DNA of 64,000 bases from Paragonimus westermani. Its lineage: Eukaryota; Platyhelminthes; Trematoda; Plagiorchiida; Troglotrematidae. A model generated the notes under the pieces. It did no database searches and was not told the origin of the DNA. It worked only from the letters and a program-made list of their open reading frames with translations. Positions 35,300 to 46,104 of this stretch are shown piece after piece. The stretch lies in contig QNGE01000106.1 in assembly GCA_008508345.1 (NCBI GenBank), forward strand, positions 327,079-391,078, given 5' to 3'. The position numbers and the translations under genes are program-made. Within the stretch, counting starts at the first letter, position 1. The number at the start of each line of letters is the position of its first letter.

Positions 35300-36693
35300 T
35301 TACCAGCTCAACTGTCAGCCAGACTGGTCCTTTTATAGTGCACCTCTCGATATTCCATTCACCGCCACCTGGCCTTTCTCCCAATGTTCCGCTCAGTCAT
35401 CCTACTCTAAGGACACTCTTCCAGCACGTCCTATCATGGATTCAAACTTTTGCGACACCCACTCGGATATGAGCGGATGTTGAATACATTCCTTAGATCA
35501 GGCCACTCCAAATGATATTTTACAACGCAGTCCACCACAAGTCATAAAGTTCTGTACCAGTTTAAATATTGTATCCAACAAAAAGTATTCCATATACTTG
35601 ATGTTCATGGACGCAATATCATTGGTATGTAGGGTTGACATCTTTTTCATCTGATCCTCATATTATTCTCGTAAATGAAAAGTGGTGCTCCTCTGACATT
35701 CCAAGCAGTCAGCTGGGCATCCTAGGATATCACATGTTCCGTAGGGATCGTCTCAACGGACGAGGAGAAGGGTGCATCATCCACCTAAAAGAGCCATTCT
35801 CCGCAGTAACACTTGATGAGTCTGTGCTTCATAAACTCGAGGACTCGTTGTGGTTAATGTTCTCCATTGGTTCTCGCGAGCTACTTATAAGATGCATCTA
35901 CAGACTGCCTAATGATGTTAACAATGAGTTGACTGACCTTATGGAGATGAATCATGTGTCCAACATGCCCCGTGAACACAAACTAGTAGGCGGTGACTTT
36001 AATGTGCCTAATATCTCCTTGACCTCACTCTCTGCTCCGGCAAAACGGGTCAATTTCCTTTCGTGCATTCAAACGAAAGGTTGGAACCAACATGTCCTAA
36101 CGCCCACCAGATAGGCATGTACTGGATCTCATATCCACCAACGTGTCTCGTCCCTAGAGATATCTCTTCCACAAAAATTTACAGGAAACGATCATAATTT
36201 CGTCAAGTGTCTGTTCGACTGATTGGAATTCTCTATCCGCCCTACATATATCTCTGAATTTTAATACCTACCGTCTCACACCAAACCCAAACATAACGAC
36301 CGGTTAATGCACCAAGCATCTGATGCCTAGCACCGACTTTTTGGCCCCAATAAAATCAAAACGCGTCGGCTCATATGTGCAATGTAAAATCCTTACTGCA
36401 GAACAGACTAGCAGACTTAAAACGCTCAAGTCGATGTACAGGAGAAAACTTGATTTCTTCCAAGTGATGCAACTTAGCAGAGTGTTTGAACACGTAAATC
36501 GTCAGACGCAACTCCGTCATACAAATGGAGAGAAACTCACGCTCCACAGTGATCACAGATGCATGGAAATAAAGCAGTCCATGATACGGAGAAATTCCAT
36601 GAGTTACGCTGCTATAAGGGTTATCATTCTCAAAGGCAAAAACGGTTGTTGATGACCCTGCGGCAATATGTGAAATTTTCAACTCATTTTGCT

Positions 36694-36798
36694 ACTGATG
36701 AGTAGTCGGGGAATTGATTTATTTTCAAGTTGACCATCACTCACATTTGATCGCAGCGTTCGCATTCATCTGCTTCGGTGAAAATAGAAAGCACCCCA
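36694..36798 (-). repeat. 105-bp direct repeat, copy 1
   Basis: ACTGATGAGTAGTCGGGG at the left, ending AAAGCACCCCA. Same length as copy 2 at 37125-37229, with a handful of substitutions (for example GAATTGATTT versus GATTTGGTTT and CATTCATC versus CATTTTTC). Read on the minus strand it follows the tRNA-like SINE head at 36855-36928, so it may be the SINE body and tail. Confidence 0.75.
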
Positions 36799-36854
36799 AG
36801 AAGCACTAGACTCGAGTTTCGCTCTCATTAGAGCTCGTCAGTAGTGCATATCCT

Positions 36855-36928
36855 TGCCACGGCCGGGATTTGAACTCCGCACATTCCAATCATGAGGCAA
36901 CCGTGTTAACCACTGCGCCATTGACCTC
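36855..36928 (-). repeat. tRNA-derived SINE head (pol III A and B boxes)
   Basis: On the minus strand the sequence contains TGGCGCAGTGGTTAAC (A box, complement of 36905-36920) and GAGTTCAAATCC (B box, complement of 36866-36877) separated by about 32 bases. That is the internal RNA polymerase III promoter layout of a tRNA. The end CCGGCCGTGGCA resembles a tRNA 3' half. No complete cloverleaf is evident, so I call it a SINE head, not a working tRNA gene. It sits inside the plus-strand LINE. Confidence 0.7.
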
Positions 36929-37124
36929 ACATTAGGCACGACCGAATCATCAAATCTGAACGCTCAACCACTCTCGCTTGTGAGCAATGATCAGGTTGCC
37001 CGATCGTCTCGAGAGGAGACACAGTTACTGCCTGTTAACTCCAATCGATAACCCCGCGATTAGGACTTCCGAGACAGGTCGAGATCACAGAACTCATTAA
37101 ACCTGCAAGGCGATATTTTAGATT

Positions 37125-37229
37125 ACTGATGAGTAGTCGGGGATTTGGTTTATTTTCAAGTTGACCATCACTCACATTTGATCGCAGCGTTCGCATTTTT
37201 CTGCTTCGGTGAAAATAGAAAGCACCCCA
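37125..37229 (-). repeat. 105-bp direct repeat, copy 2
   Basis: Partner of 36694-36798. Its last bases (CATTTTTCTGCTTCGGTGAA and on) also read in frame as HFSASVKIESTP, which aligns with HFVASLSIESTS in the LINE at 28.8 kb. Part of the repeat may therefore derive from the LINE itself, or the agreement is chance. Confidence 0.75.
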
Positions 37230-37860
37230 TTACCTGCTGCTATTCCGTTGAAGTCGGATAAACTTTTGAGCACCGTTCCGATCGTTGTTCGGAGTGTTCT
37301 CTCACAGTCAACCACCATCAGACCCTCAATTAATCCTGAGCCACATAGTACTCACCAGTAGTCGTCAAACAAGACACTGTGGATATAACCATCTCCTTGA
37401 TCAATTTGTTTAACCTGTTACTTTTATCCAGCATACTGTCCACCCAATCCAAAGAAGTCAATTGTTATGCTTTCCCCAAAGAGTGGTCCAAGGTAGGACG
37501 TTGGTACCTACCGCCTCATCAACCACACATAATCGGACACCATCACCAAAGCTTTTACCGTCCATTAACAACACAACCCCTCATACGGTCCAAGAAATGA
37601 AGGCTTCAGTTCGCCAACCCTGCTATCTCGGAAAGAGATACACGCGAACTCATTAATTGTAAAGTGTTCCTATACTTGGAATAAACTTTCGAACGACGTC
37701 AGAGCAAATGAGAACATTCAGCATTTTAAAAAGTGTCTGGATAGCTATCTTATGATATCAAACATAATGTCTATCATCAAACTCCGTGTATCCTCTGACG
37801 ACTTTTTGAACTTGGTCTGGAAAACATTTAGCCGTTATCTGTGTATAATGTAGATGAACG

Positions 37861-38299
37861 TCACCGCTGTCAAACTTCTCTCGGAAACGGCGTGCTTGCA
37901 ACGGTTCGTTAAACCTTTAACTCACACACCCATCTAGAATGTGGCCTTCTGTGCGCTCACGAAACCGTTGTAAAATCAACAATTCACATATGTGTTTTTC
38001 CACGTGCACGAACTTTCAAAATTTCTGGAAAGTATGAAGTTGGTGGTTACTAGTTAATCTAGCAGAATGAATTTATACGAGCTAAACTTGGGACACATAT
38101 ATTTCATCGAACCCTCAAAATCGTCGACTCAATATTCCGGTTGCCTGAATATATTCTGACTAAATCGCAAAATACCACAACTAGTTGATAATGTTACATG
38201 TTCCATTAACCAGAGCAAAAATAATAATATTGCACGTATTCTGTGTCAAACAAGTGTTGCATACACACTGTTCCTCATAGCAAATATGATCACTCCACA
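37861..38299. other. No gene recognised
   Basis: Short frames only; spacer between the LINE 3' end and repeat X copy C. Confidence 0.4.
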
Positions 38300-38890
38300 T
38301 TTTTTAACTAACAAAATATTGTGCTCTTTTTCCTAACCTCTTAAACACCCGTTCAGCAGGGAAATTTTCTGCCACAGATAGACGCACAAAACCTTGTCTC
38401 GGCCAAAATATTCGCGAGATTTTTAGCTGTTCGACGGTTTCCAACAATTGCAAAAGTCTCACGCTAGTGTCGGACAAATCGTTCGCCGGATTTTGGAATT
38501 AGCCTAGTTCCCTAGCAAAGGTTTGATAGTTTTAATGTTTTCCTGACGTTAGTTGTATCACGTAATAGCAAGACTCTTTGGGGATGCACTCAGACGTTCT
38601 CCACAAGGAAACCTTGAGCTATTTTAGAAAGCAAATCGCACATAATCAGGTTAAAGAAAAATTGATGCAACAACAAATCATTCGGAGGTAATCTGAAACA
38701 ATCGTGCTTTTTGTTTCCCTACTACGTGCGTCAAAGTTCGAAAAACTGTATTTTCTTTCTGATCACGTCTTTTTTGGTAGCAGATTTTGGGTGTGCAGTA
38801 ATGTTTAGTAATTCGTCGTTTTTAATCGCCTCCAATCACCTACAATGATCGCGTATAACCCAGCGTGCTTCTCACTTATGCGTCAAGAAA
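38300..38890 (-). repeat. Repeat X, copy C
   Basis: On the minus strand it starts at the terminal motif (complement of ATAACCCAGCGTGCTTCTCA, near 38857-38880) and runs inward to about 38300. Diverged blocks match copies A and D, such as the complement of ATTCGCGAGATTTTTAGC near 38408-38427 against TCTCGCGAATTGTTCAGC in copy A. Clearly diverged from A and B. Confidence 0.6.
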
Positions 38891-39504
38891 CGTGCGATAT
38901 CACGATCCAATTCATGTGTGATATAATGCAAATCAATGCACTCGGTTACAGTTGAAGCAATACACATTCACAGTGCAAAATCTTTGACGAACAATATCCC
39001 ACTTATGCCGAAAAATCTCGCGGAATTTCTTCCGGAACACATAGGATTTTGAATTATCTTTCTTACCACCTCGGAGCTAGCGATGTCGATAAACATTATA
39101 AATTCGACCCAAGCACACTTGCTCCATAATCTAACAAAAAGTTTAAAATATGCAACTCCCCTCTTAAACGGTCGTTTTGACTTACTTCCAGTTCGAAACG
39201 CCGAGCAGGTGAACTGCGCATTTTTCAGCAGAAAAATATTTTGATTCAACCACTTGGTGCAGTGATGGGGTTATTAATACGTAAAATTTTAAGTTACACG
39301 GATAAACAACGGCGGTGCAACACGACAACCGGTACGATTTCATGCCAGATGAGCTGCAATACTTGATGAGAGCATTCTAGTTTACGTTCACTACGTTGCG
39401 TTGTTAGCGGCATCTACAAATTAGCTCGCAGGTTTGAAGAGTTTTCGCCCGAGGCATTTACAAGCTCACATTAATCAAACGTAGGTTGTAACGATAATAA
39501 TGAT
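38891..39504. other. Spacer between back-to-back repeat X copies
   Basis: Holds a minus-strand frame of 93 codons (38968-39249) that begins NQNIFLLKNAQFTCS. I do not recognise it. Because it sits between the facing ends of copies C and D, it could be internal sequence of a composite element, but the equivalent spacer at 25.80-26.18 kb is not obviously related. Confidence 0.35.
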
Positions 39505-40160
39505 GTATATCTCTTAACGCGTATGTGAGACGCATGTCGGGTTGCGCGAGAACATCTCAGATAATTACAGGCGATACAAAAATACCGATTATGTCACAAA
39601 CGTGAAGACTGCAACCAAACTGGCGTGTTCATAAAGAAAGTGATTGTATTTCACACAACTTCGGCGCACGCGGCGGAGAAATATATTGTCCGTTTGCTTC
39701 CAGATTTATTCCAAGTAGTGTTATGTTACGTTAATTTACATTTTACAGGGTTATGTGCAGGCCAATTTTCAAATAGATCAAGGTCACCCTGAAAAGAACG
39801 TCCAAATGCTTTTTCAGAGTACCTCGTCATTGGACGATATAACTGGCATCGGAAAAGACGCTAACATGAGTCAACTTTGGTGAGGCAGAACGGAAAATGT
39901 CAAAATTTGGCGAATGATTGAGTGAACTTCAACATGGGGCTTCGTTGGTTTCTGGAAACTGTCAGAAAGTTGAGAATCTTGTGAACTGTTTTGCCGAGGT
40001 GAGTTTTCGTGCATCCATCCTTCACGGAAAGTTTCCTCGTACAACGGATATTCATGGGATTAGGAAATAAACGCGATCTCACATGTTGAATGAGGCAAAG
40101 TATGTTAGCAGAAAAATAATTCGGAGGGCCCATTGGTGTTGCGCTTGACGCGCTACATCG
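39505..40160 (+). repeat. Repeat X, copy D
   Basis: Starts at TTAACGCGTATGTGAGACGC and keeps the order of blocks seen in copy A: the GCGCACGCGGCGGAGAAA region, the TTACAGGGTTATGTGCAGGC region near 39745, and the GAGAATCTTGTGAACTG region near 39972. Roughly 70% similar by eye. Its broken frames keep some protein-like similarity to copy C (for example FVHPSFTESFLVQRIF against FVRLSVAENFPAERVF), which hints that the repeat once encoded protein. Confidence 0.6.
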
Positions 40161-42249
40161 TTTTCTTTAGTGCATATCCCGCAGACTCGACATTCGAAAA
40201 ATTTGTTGAGAACCGAGAAGGAGTTCTTTTTCGATATAACATACGGGTGGCCCTGTGTAGTGTAATAAATCGGGCCGACGTGGAAAGATAGCTAGGAAAG
40301 CTGGAGACTAGCCTTCAGCGAAGGAGTAAACCGTAAGTGTGGTTTTGGTTTCGCGCCACATAAACACTTGATGCTTGGACAGATAACGGAATGTCACACA
40401 CCAAGCGGCCCTTCTCAGCAACGTAAATACACTGTGCAATCATAAATTTGAGAGCTATTTTGCACACCATACCGCAACCAGGCCGCTGAGGTCTCTAGGT
40501 CGCGCAATAACATGCCATACGCAAGGCTCCCAACATAAGCCTATACGATTTTTATCCAAGCTGAATTCATGATTCAGGTTAGTCTGCTGTGCTACTCGGC
40601 AGCGTAAACGACGTTTCAGCCGCATCATAAATGACAAGCTCCTCATTTGGCGATGAGGGTTGATTCCAACCACTTGACGTCGCCCAGACCGGAACAACAG
40701 GCGTCGCGCGGTCGCATGTTATCGCTTTGACCGGGAAGCCCGTCTTCTTCGCAAACAGGTCCCCAAAAGCATGAAAAAGTGCAGTCATTTGGGCTGCTGT
40801 GAGATGAAAATTTGCGGTCGGTGAAGACTTCTGTTGTTTTGGAACAGAGAGATCGCCTAGGCCGTTAACTCGAATTCAGATATTAGCATGGTCGAGACAT
40901 TTGGATCCTATTCTACTTCGAAATTGAAATTGATCTGGCTGGTACGTTTCTAATCTCTTGGTTGACCAGAAAAGTTTTACGAACAGGCCGGCGAACCCTG
41001 GCCAGATCGCGCGGTGCTTGATGTGCTAGCAGTGATTTAGACAATTCTCCTGGTTGCCTACAAGATTCGATCAAACTCTGTTGATCCTGTTTATTCGGAA
41101 GACCCCTGGGAAGAGCGCCATAACCGGAGGAACTTAGAAAAAAATCTGCTTTTACTTTTCGTTTATGGAACAGCCTTCAAGGTTTCTTCGACCTATCTGA
41201 CTGCGTTCCCTAACAGCACTTGGATGACATCCCAATTGAACTAAGTCTCCGCGTACCTAGAATTTCATTATTCGAGGGCAATGCACGCCAGCGACTTCCG
41301 AAGGATGCAACCACTTTCCAGCATATGGCGTCCAGCACCGACGTCGTTCTAACTCTGGAGGCGCATCTTCCCATAAAAACCGGTCGAGAGACGGAAGCAA
41401 GAGATTCAATTAAGGTTTTCTAAGTCGCGCTTACTGTTTCTTGATTTCACCACCAAGCCTCCAGTTGTCCAAGACCGTAACTCAGCCAAAAACCAAAAAT
41501 GGACCTCGACCGTCGACGGTAAATCACACATGCTTGTGTGGTTCATGCTGCTTGCATCATTTTGTTAGTCACTCTTTGAAGAGCCCATAAACTGATTCTC
41601 CAAGTCTGTTTGGTTAGTTGAGTGAGCTGATTGGACTCTGTTATTCCCCGGAGTTATTCCCCGTCACGACTAGTGAACATGGCACTGCATCTTATTCAGA
41701 CTGTGGTCCGGAGTTCTAGAAAGGGCTTTCGTTTCTTGCCGACAGAAAGTCTGACAAACGCGGTTGCGTGACTCTTTGCATTCATACTTCACATAGTGCT
41801 GCCTAACTTACCGGTCCTGCAGTGCCCGCAACATCGTGTCTACCTAGCGTTCCAAATGTTTGGCCAGCTCTGGCAATTGTCCTGTTAACACACCTTATCG
41901 TCTTCCGTCTTCCGACCCCAATCAAAATGACCAGTCATCAGAGGGTTTGAAAGAATAGCTCCATTAGAATATTACCCTGTCCACTTGATAGAGGACTCTT
42001 ACCTGACTGAAGCTCGCCTCCTCAGTGAGTCAAACTAAGTCTCCCGGAACTTACTGACAGCAGAACTTTAATTAATGACTTCCTTAAGCTTAACAGAATG
42101 CATTCGTGACCACACACGGCGCCAGGTCGGTCACGCCTCATTGAGGATGGATTGCTTTCTTGCCAATGGGGACTTGTTCGTCGTCAACTTCAAAATAGTA
42201 GTCCCACTTGTATTGATTGACCATGCTACCAGTACATTTTAAATTATCA
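40161..42249. other. 2 kb without a clear gene
   Basis: Open frames are under 85 codons. The minus-strand frame 40579-40788 (GDLFAKKTGFPVKAITCD) is not recognised. The right-hand part may be the decayed endonuclease region of the LINE fragment that follows, but I cannot show a catalytic motif. Confidence 0.35.
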
Positions 42250-43330
42250 GCAACACTAAACTTGCTGGCCCAGGAAGCATCAAACATGCAGGGGTCGATC
42301 ATATGGATGCGGGACGTCTGAGATCGTGTCTCTCCTCTTTGTCCCAGGGAGGTCCTAACTCATCCTGTTCTGTTGACCACCTCTGCATAGAGCTTCCCGA
42401 TAACCACGACGTAGCTGTCAAGTTCATCACACCCCCACCTACGACTGCATTCACTGCTTCACGATTCAATTAGTCCAAAACAAGCAAGAGGCCTTTTGGA
42501 ATAGCTGCAAGTGGAGATGTATGGATGTCCCACACCCGCATTGAAAATACGTGCACTATCTTTTCAGGAATACAATTTTCTTTATCGACAACGGCTCACA
42601 AGTCCGTTTGTTTTTAGTCCCAGAAGCCTGTCCCTGTCTTCCATTCTTGAAGCAAAATAGAGTGCTCTCTAAATGATAGGTCAGCCAAGATTCGCCAACA
42701 CAGTCGCTGAATTTGCTAATGTGCCAGCTGACTATTACGATGGTATTTTCACGTCAGATTTGATGGCGCTCAGCACTGTGGCTGCCGTCGTCTTTTCCGG
42801 CTACGTGTGCACAGCTGATGGATCCCTGCTGGCGGCTCTAGCTAAACTGTGTGGACTCAGGAATGACTCTTCTGAACAGTGTTGAATTTCTCCTCTTCTC
42901 TTGCTTGAATGTGCGGAACGATTTGTTAACCCCCTCGGACATGCTAATCACTAAGTCGCCTGAGTTGGGTTCCATTCCCACGAGTTTTACAATGACTAGC
43001 ACAACTCCTACATCCAGGGGCAGTCGTCGTTACCGATCGTTCACCATTCTCACCAACATACCGGAAGTGCTGGGAACTCTTGCGAACGATGTTCTGTTTT
43101 GCTACTCATCCGCCATAAACTTCCTTTCTAAGGTTGCACGTGTCTTTCCCGGAGCTCACTTATGTGCAACAAACTCCCATTTGCCCACCAATTATTGGAC
43201 GCTGTCAGCAAGTCACAAATTAAGAGCGAAAGTCATGTGGGCTCATGTTGTTAAGGTATTTGAACGGGTGATTCACAAACCGTTACTTGACCCTGGCGAC
43301 CATAAACGTCTGCTTCTGTAGCTGTCGTAT
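42250..43330 (+). pseudogene. LINE fragment (linker to RT N-terminus), decayed
   Basis: Three frames taken together resemble the region between endonuclease and reverse transcriptase of a CR1/Jockey-type LINE. FANTVAEFANVPADYYDGIF (42700-42755) fits the linker; NVRNDLLTPSD then PELGSIPTSF (42910-43000) fits the block that precedes RT domain 1; and HVVKVFERVIHKPLLD near 43240-43290 matches the KVFERxxHxxLxxHL block at the start of RT. The frame 42851-43321 ends before any FADD/YADD box. It is short, frameshifted and has lost the rest of the element. Confidence 0.5.
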
Positions 43331-45689
43331 GAACGAAAGAACCCCATCATAATCCTATTCATTTATTTTATTCCTCCGACGTTTTGCCTCATATCAAGCA
43401 AAACAGTATTTTTTCCATGTAAAACAGAGGAAACGACTGTTATCGCAACAGCACGGCAACTATCACGACGCACAAATGTTGTGTTCAATCTCCATATCGC
43501 GTTACATTTGTATCTTAATGTTTCCGGGTTTTGTAGTCCAGTCAAAACTTTGGAAACTCGGTAAAAGTCCGATGTTCGCTTAATGCTGCCGCTTGTTTAT
43601 TCAAGTGTTCACTTGAAGCTCTGATGAATGGCAGTACACTCCCCGGTGCAAAGCTGGTATAGATATTAAACACAACCTGATTTCCAGGGACACAACAGGT
43701 TTGAACAAAATAAACCCTGCTTCACCTAGGTGCTCCTGACAGCTATATCACTGTCCAAAGCAGGCGGATGCAAACCGCAAGCACTGTGTGTTAATCCCGG
43801 ACGACCAGTGGTTGTTCGAGCAACGCTTAGTCTTCTCGCAACGTCTATCGGTACGCTGGATCCACGATAGTCGCGCGTGTAAGTAACGAGCGTCTATAAA
43901 TTCTGAGCCAGTCAGGCAACCAGTTCGGATCCAAAAAGGAAGACGGTCGTTTCGGCGAGTTTCTTATTCATAAGGTGCTAATGTTAAAAAAGAATATGAT
44001 AAACCAAACAGTGGAAGACAACAACAAACCTCGATATTGAATCCACCAAGTACACAAGTCCCGAGATTAACGGTTCACGTAAGTATGACCGAATGCAACA
44101 GTCACGTAATGGCGAAGCGGTCAGGCGAAAATGAAAACATGGTACATATAAACAAAGGTCCGGCGAAGGAAAGTAGGGGAGAAAAACTACACGGAAACAA
44201 GTTTTACAAGTAACAGTATCAAGATTTGATAACACATCAAGATCCGCATTCGCAGAAGAAATGAGTTGGCACGCGCGCAACTTGAGCGGTAGTGTCAGAC
44301 TGTAAGAAAAGCTCGTAATCGGTATAAAGAATTCCAGCGTAAGGAGACGAATCAACAAGAAGGGAATAAATAGAGCAGGGAACGTTGCCACCGACATTCT
44401 ATTAACACATAACAATCATCAAACACTCACGCAAGCAGCTATTTCAACACTGTGCACTAGACTATCCGCGCCAATCACTTCCTATACCCGCAGGAATTCG
44501 TATTTTTTCTACTAATCTTTTAGTTGTACACCTTCCTTTCGTTCAGTTTTCACAACAAAACTGAACGACTTACATTACAAGGTATTTGGCCTAGACCTTT
44601 ATTCGCGTATATTGAAGACCACGCAGTACTCATCCCACAGAAGTATACTTGATGGAACGTCATCATCATATGCAATTTGCGCGCTACGTTCTTTAAATCT
44701 ATGTGAATCGGTTTTTCTGTTACTGATATTTCAGCGAGCACCTACGCAATCACATTCGATTCTGCTGGTTTCGCCTGCAACGGAAGTTGGTGAGTTGCGT
44801 AGAGTGCTCCTCAACCCAGGCTAATGAACGTGGATTATGACAGTCACTATGGAATGCCCACTGTTTGCTTCCACGAAGTTTGAAGCAGGTCTCAATAGAT
44901 TACCCGTGAATTTTGCGGGGAACTATGTGGAAATCCGAACCAGAGTTTCTGGCTACTGTAATGAACGCCGTCCTTATATTCGCGCTCCGCCCGGCATTTT
45001 TGGGGATTTTGCCTCTTTAGCTTCGCTCGTTTTAGTCTGGCGTTTGGTTTTTCGGTCCCGTTCTTAAAACACAACTTATTTCATGCTTTACAAGCCTGCT
45101 GGGTTTGTTCTTCGTGAACCTCATTTGCCACGGCAGATAGTATCACATGAAGCGAATGCGCTAAACTGGAGTTATTACTGTCATTCATGTTTCGTTGGCT
45201 GGAAGCAGACTAGGTATTACTCTATCGGGCTGCCCGAACATTGTTCGATGACCATCGTAGGGATGAGTATCTGATCGGTGACATAAATTCGCTTGCAACA
45301 AAGGGGTTAAGAAGATTGTCATGAGTGAACACCGTTCACACTCACATGTTGAACCAAATTGTCTCAAAAATTCAGAATGAACGGCTGGGAAACGACAATC
45401 AAAGTACCAACTCGACGCAACACTTCGATCAACTGTAAATAACCGCATGACACTCCGTTCTGGCCTCAATCAATACCTAAGACTGGTCCAAACTAGGTTC
45501 TCCGCAAACTTCCTTAAGGATACCCAACACATAAATCAATCTCAAAGATCTGCGTATGCGTCGTTTTTAATGAGTAAACAACCGTTTTTCACTGTTATTG
45601 CTCCATCGCAATCTTGATTACCGTACACTCCTACATTTCCAAATAAGGTGTGTCTTTATCACGTGAAGACAATACTTTTCAAATATGGT
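43331..45689. other. 2.3 kb without a recognised gene
   Basis: Several overlapping frames of 60-143 codons, none recognised. The largest, minus strand 43984-44415, is Leu/Phe/Ser-rich with no signal I trust. No RNA gene or repeat is visible. Confidence 0.4.
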
Positions 45690-46104
45690 CTGGCAGATTT
45701 CTGTGCCACAACTCACCTAGAATTGGTTCGTCTACGGTATGTTCGTCCTGAAGCTGTGTCACGTGACGTGGGAGTTGTGAAGGAGTTCTGTCAACCAACT
45801 CCACTCCTGCCAGAAGGTTCTGCTCGTCGGTTGCTGCAGTTCCTCTGACGATTGCGGCCTATAAAGTGTCGTACGGGCCAACGCTGGGCCGAGTGTAGAT
45901 AAGATCGGCGACCTCGGTAGCGACCTGTTCGGGGAAATTGGCAACTATGAATTTATACATCGACTTTTGCGAACGTATTCTTCTAGAATCGAAGATGGCC
46001 TTGACTTGAGCAAACCGAGGCCTAGGATCACGACTACCGAACTCAGGAAGTTTAACATAAACTGCATTCTCCAAGGTGGTGGGATCTGGTTCAGAATTCG
46101 TCAT
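45690..46104 (-). pseudogene. gag: Orphan CsRn1-like gag fragment
   Basis: N-terminal part of a capsid gene on the minus strand. I take ATG at 46104 as the start (MTNSEPDPTTLENAVYVKLP). The frame then reads FRxxDPRPRFAQVKAIFDSR-like text and FPEQVATEVADLIY, which aligns with SIPTEIAEEVSDLIDNMPEG in the gag of the 47-52 kb element. The frame closes at 45859. In another frame the text continues with ELVDRTPSQLPRHVTQLQDE and ELWHRNLPDH to about 45690, matching ELGDRKPSQLL and QLWMKNLPSS. Nothing resembling nucleocapsid or pol follows, so it is a truncated relic. Confidence 0.65.

Larger units (their letters stand above)
35300..37860 (+). pseudogene. LINE (CR1/Jockey-like) ORF2, decayed, plus strand, interrupted
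   Basis: Second copy related to the LINE at 27-30 kb. From about 35390 it aligns with that element's start at roughly 75% identity. Bases about 35672-36205 are almost identical to the inverse of 29399-29932: the endonuclease piece 35635-36114 with LGILGYHMFRRDRLNGRGEG and LVGGDFNVPN differs from the other copy by a single residue over its last 126. Downstream, 36323-36652 (FLAPIKSKRVGSYVQ) is only distantly similar. At 36694 the reading is cut by a SINE-containing insertion. LINE text resumes at about 37230 (PLPAAIPLKSDKL) and ends near 37640-37850 with HFKKCLDSYLMIS. The palm of the reverse transcriptase (equivalent of 27950-28600) is missing. Confidence 0.8.

Noticed and set aside
36855..36928. 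A working tRNA gene
   Set aside because: A and B boxes are present, but I could not see a complete cloverleaf with paired acceptor stem, and it sits in an interspersed repeat context.
43984..44415. 143-codon minus-strand frame with many Leu and Phe
   Set aside because: Looks hydrophobic but without convincing membrane-segment pattern or conserved motif; likely a chance frame.
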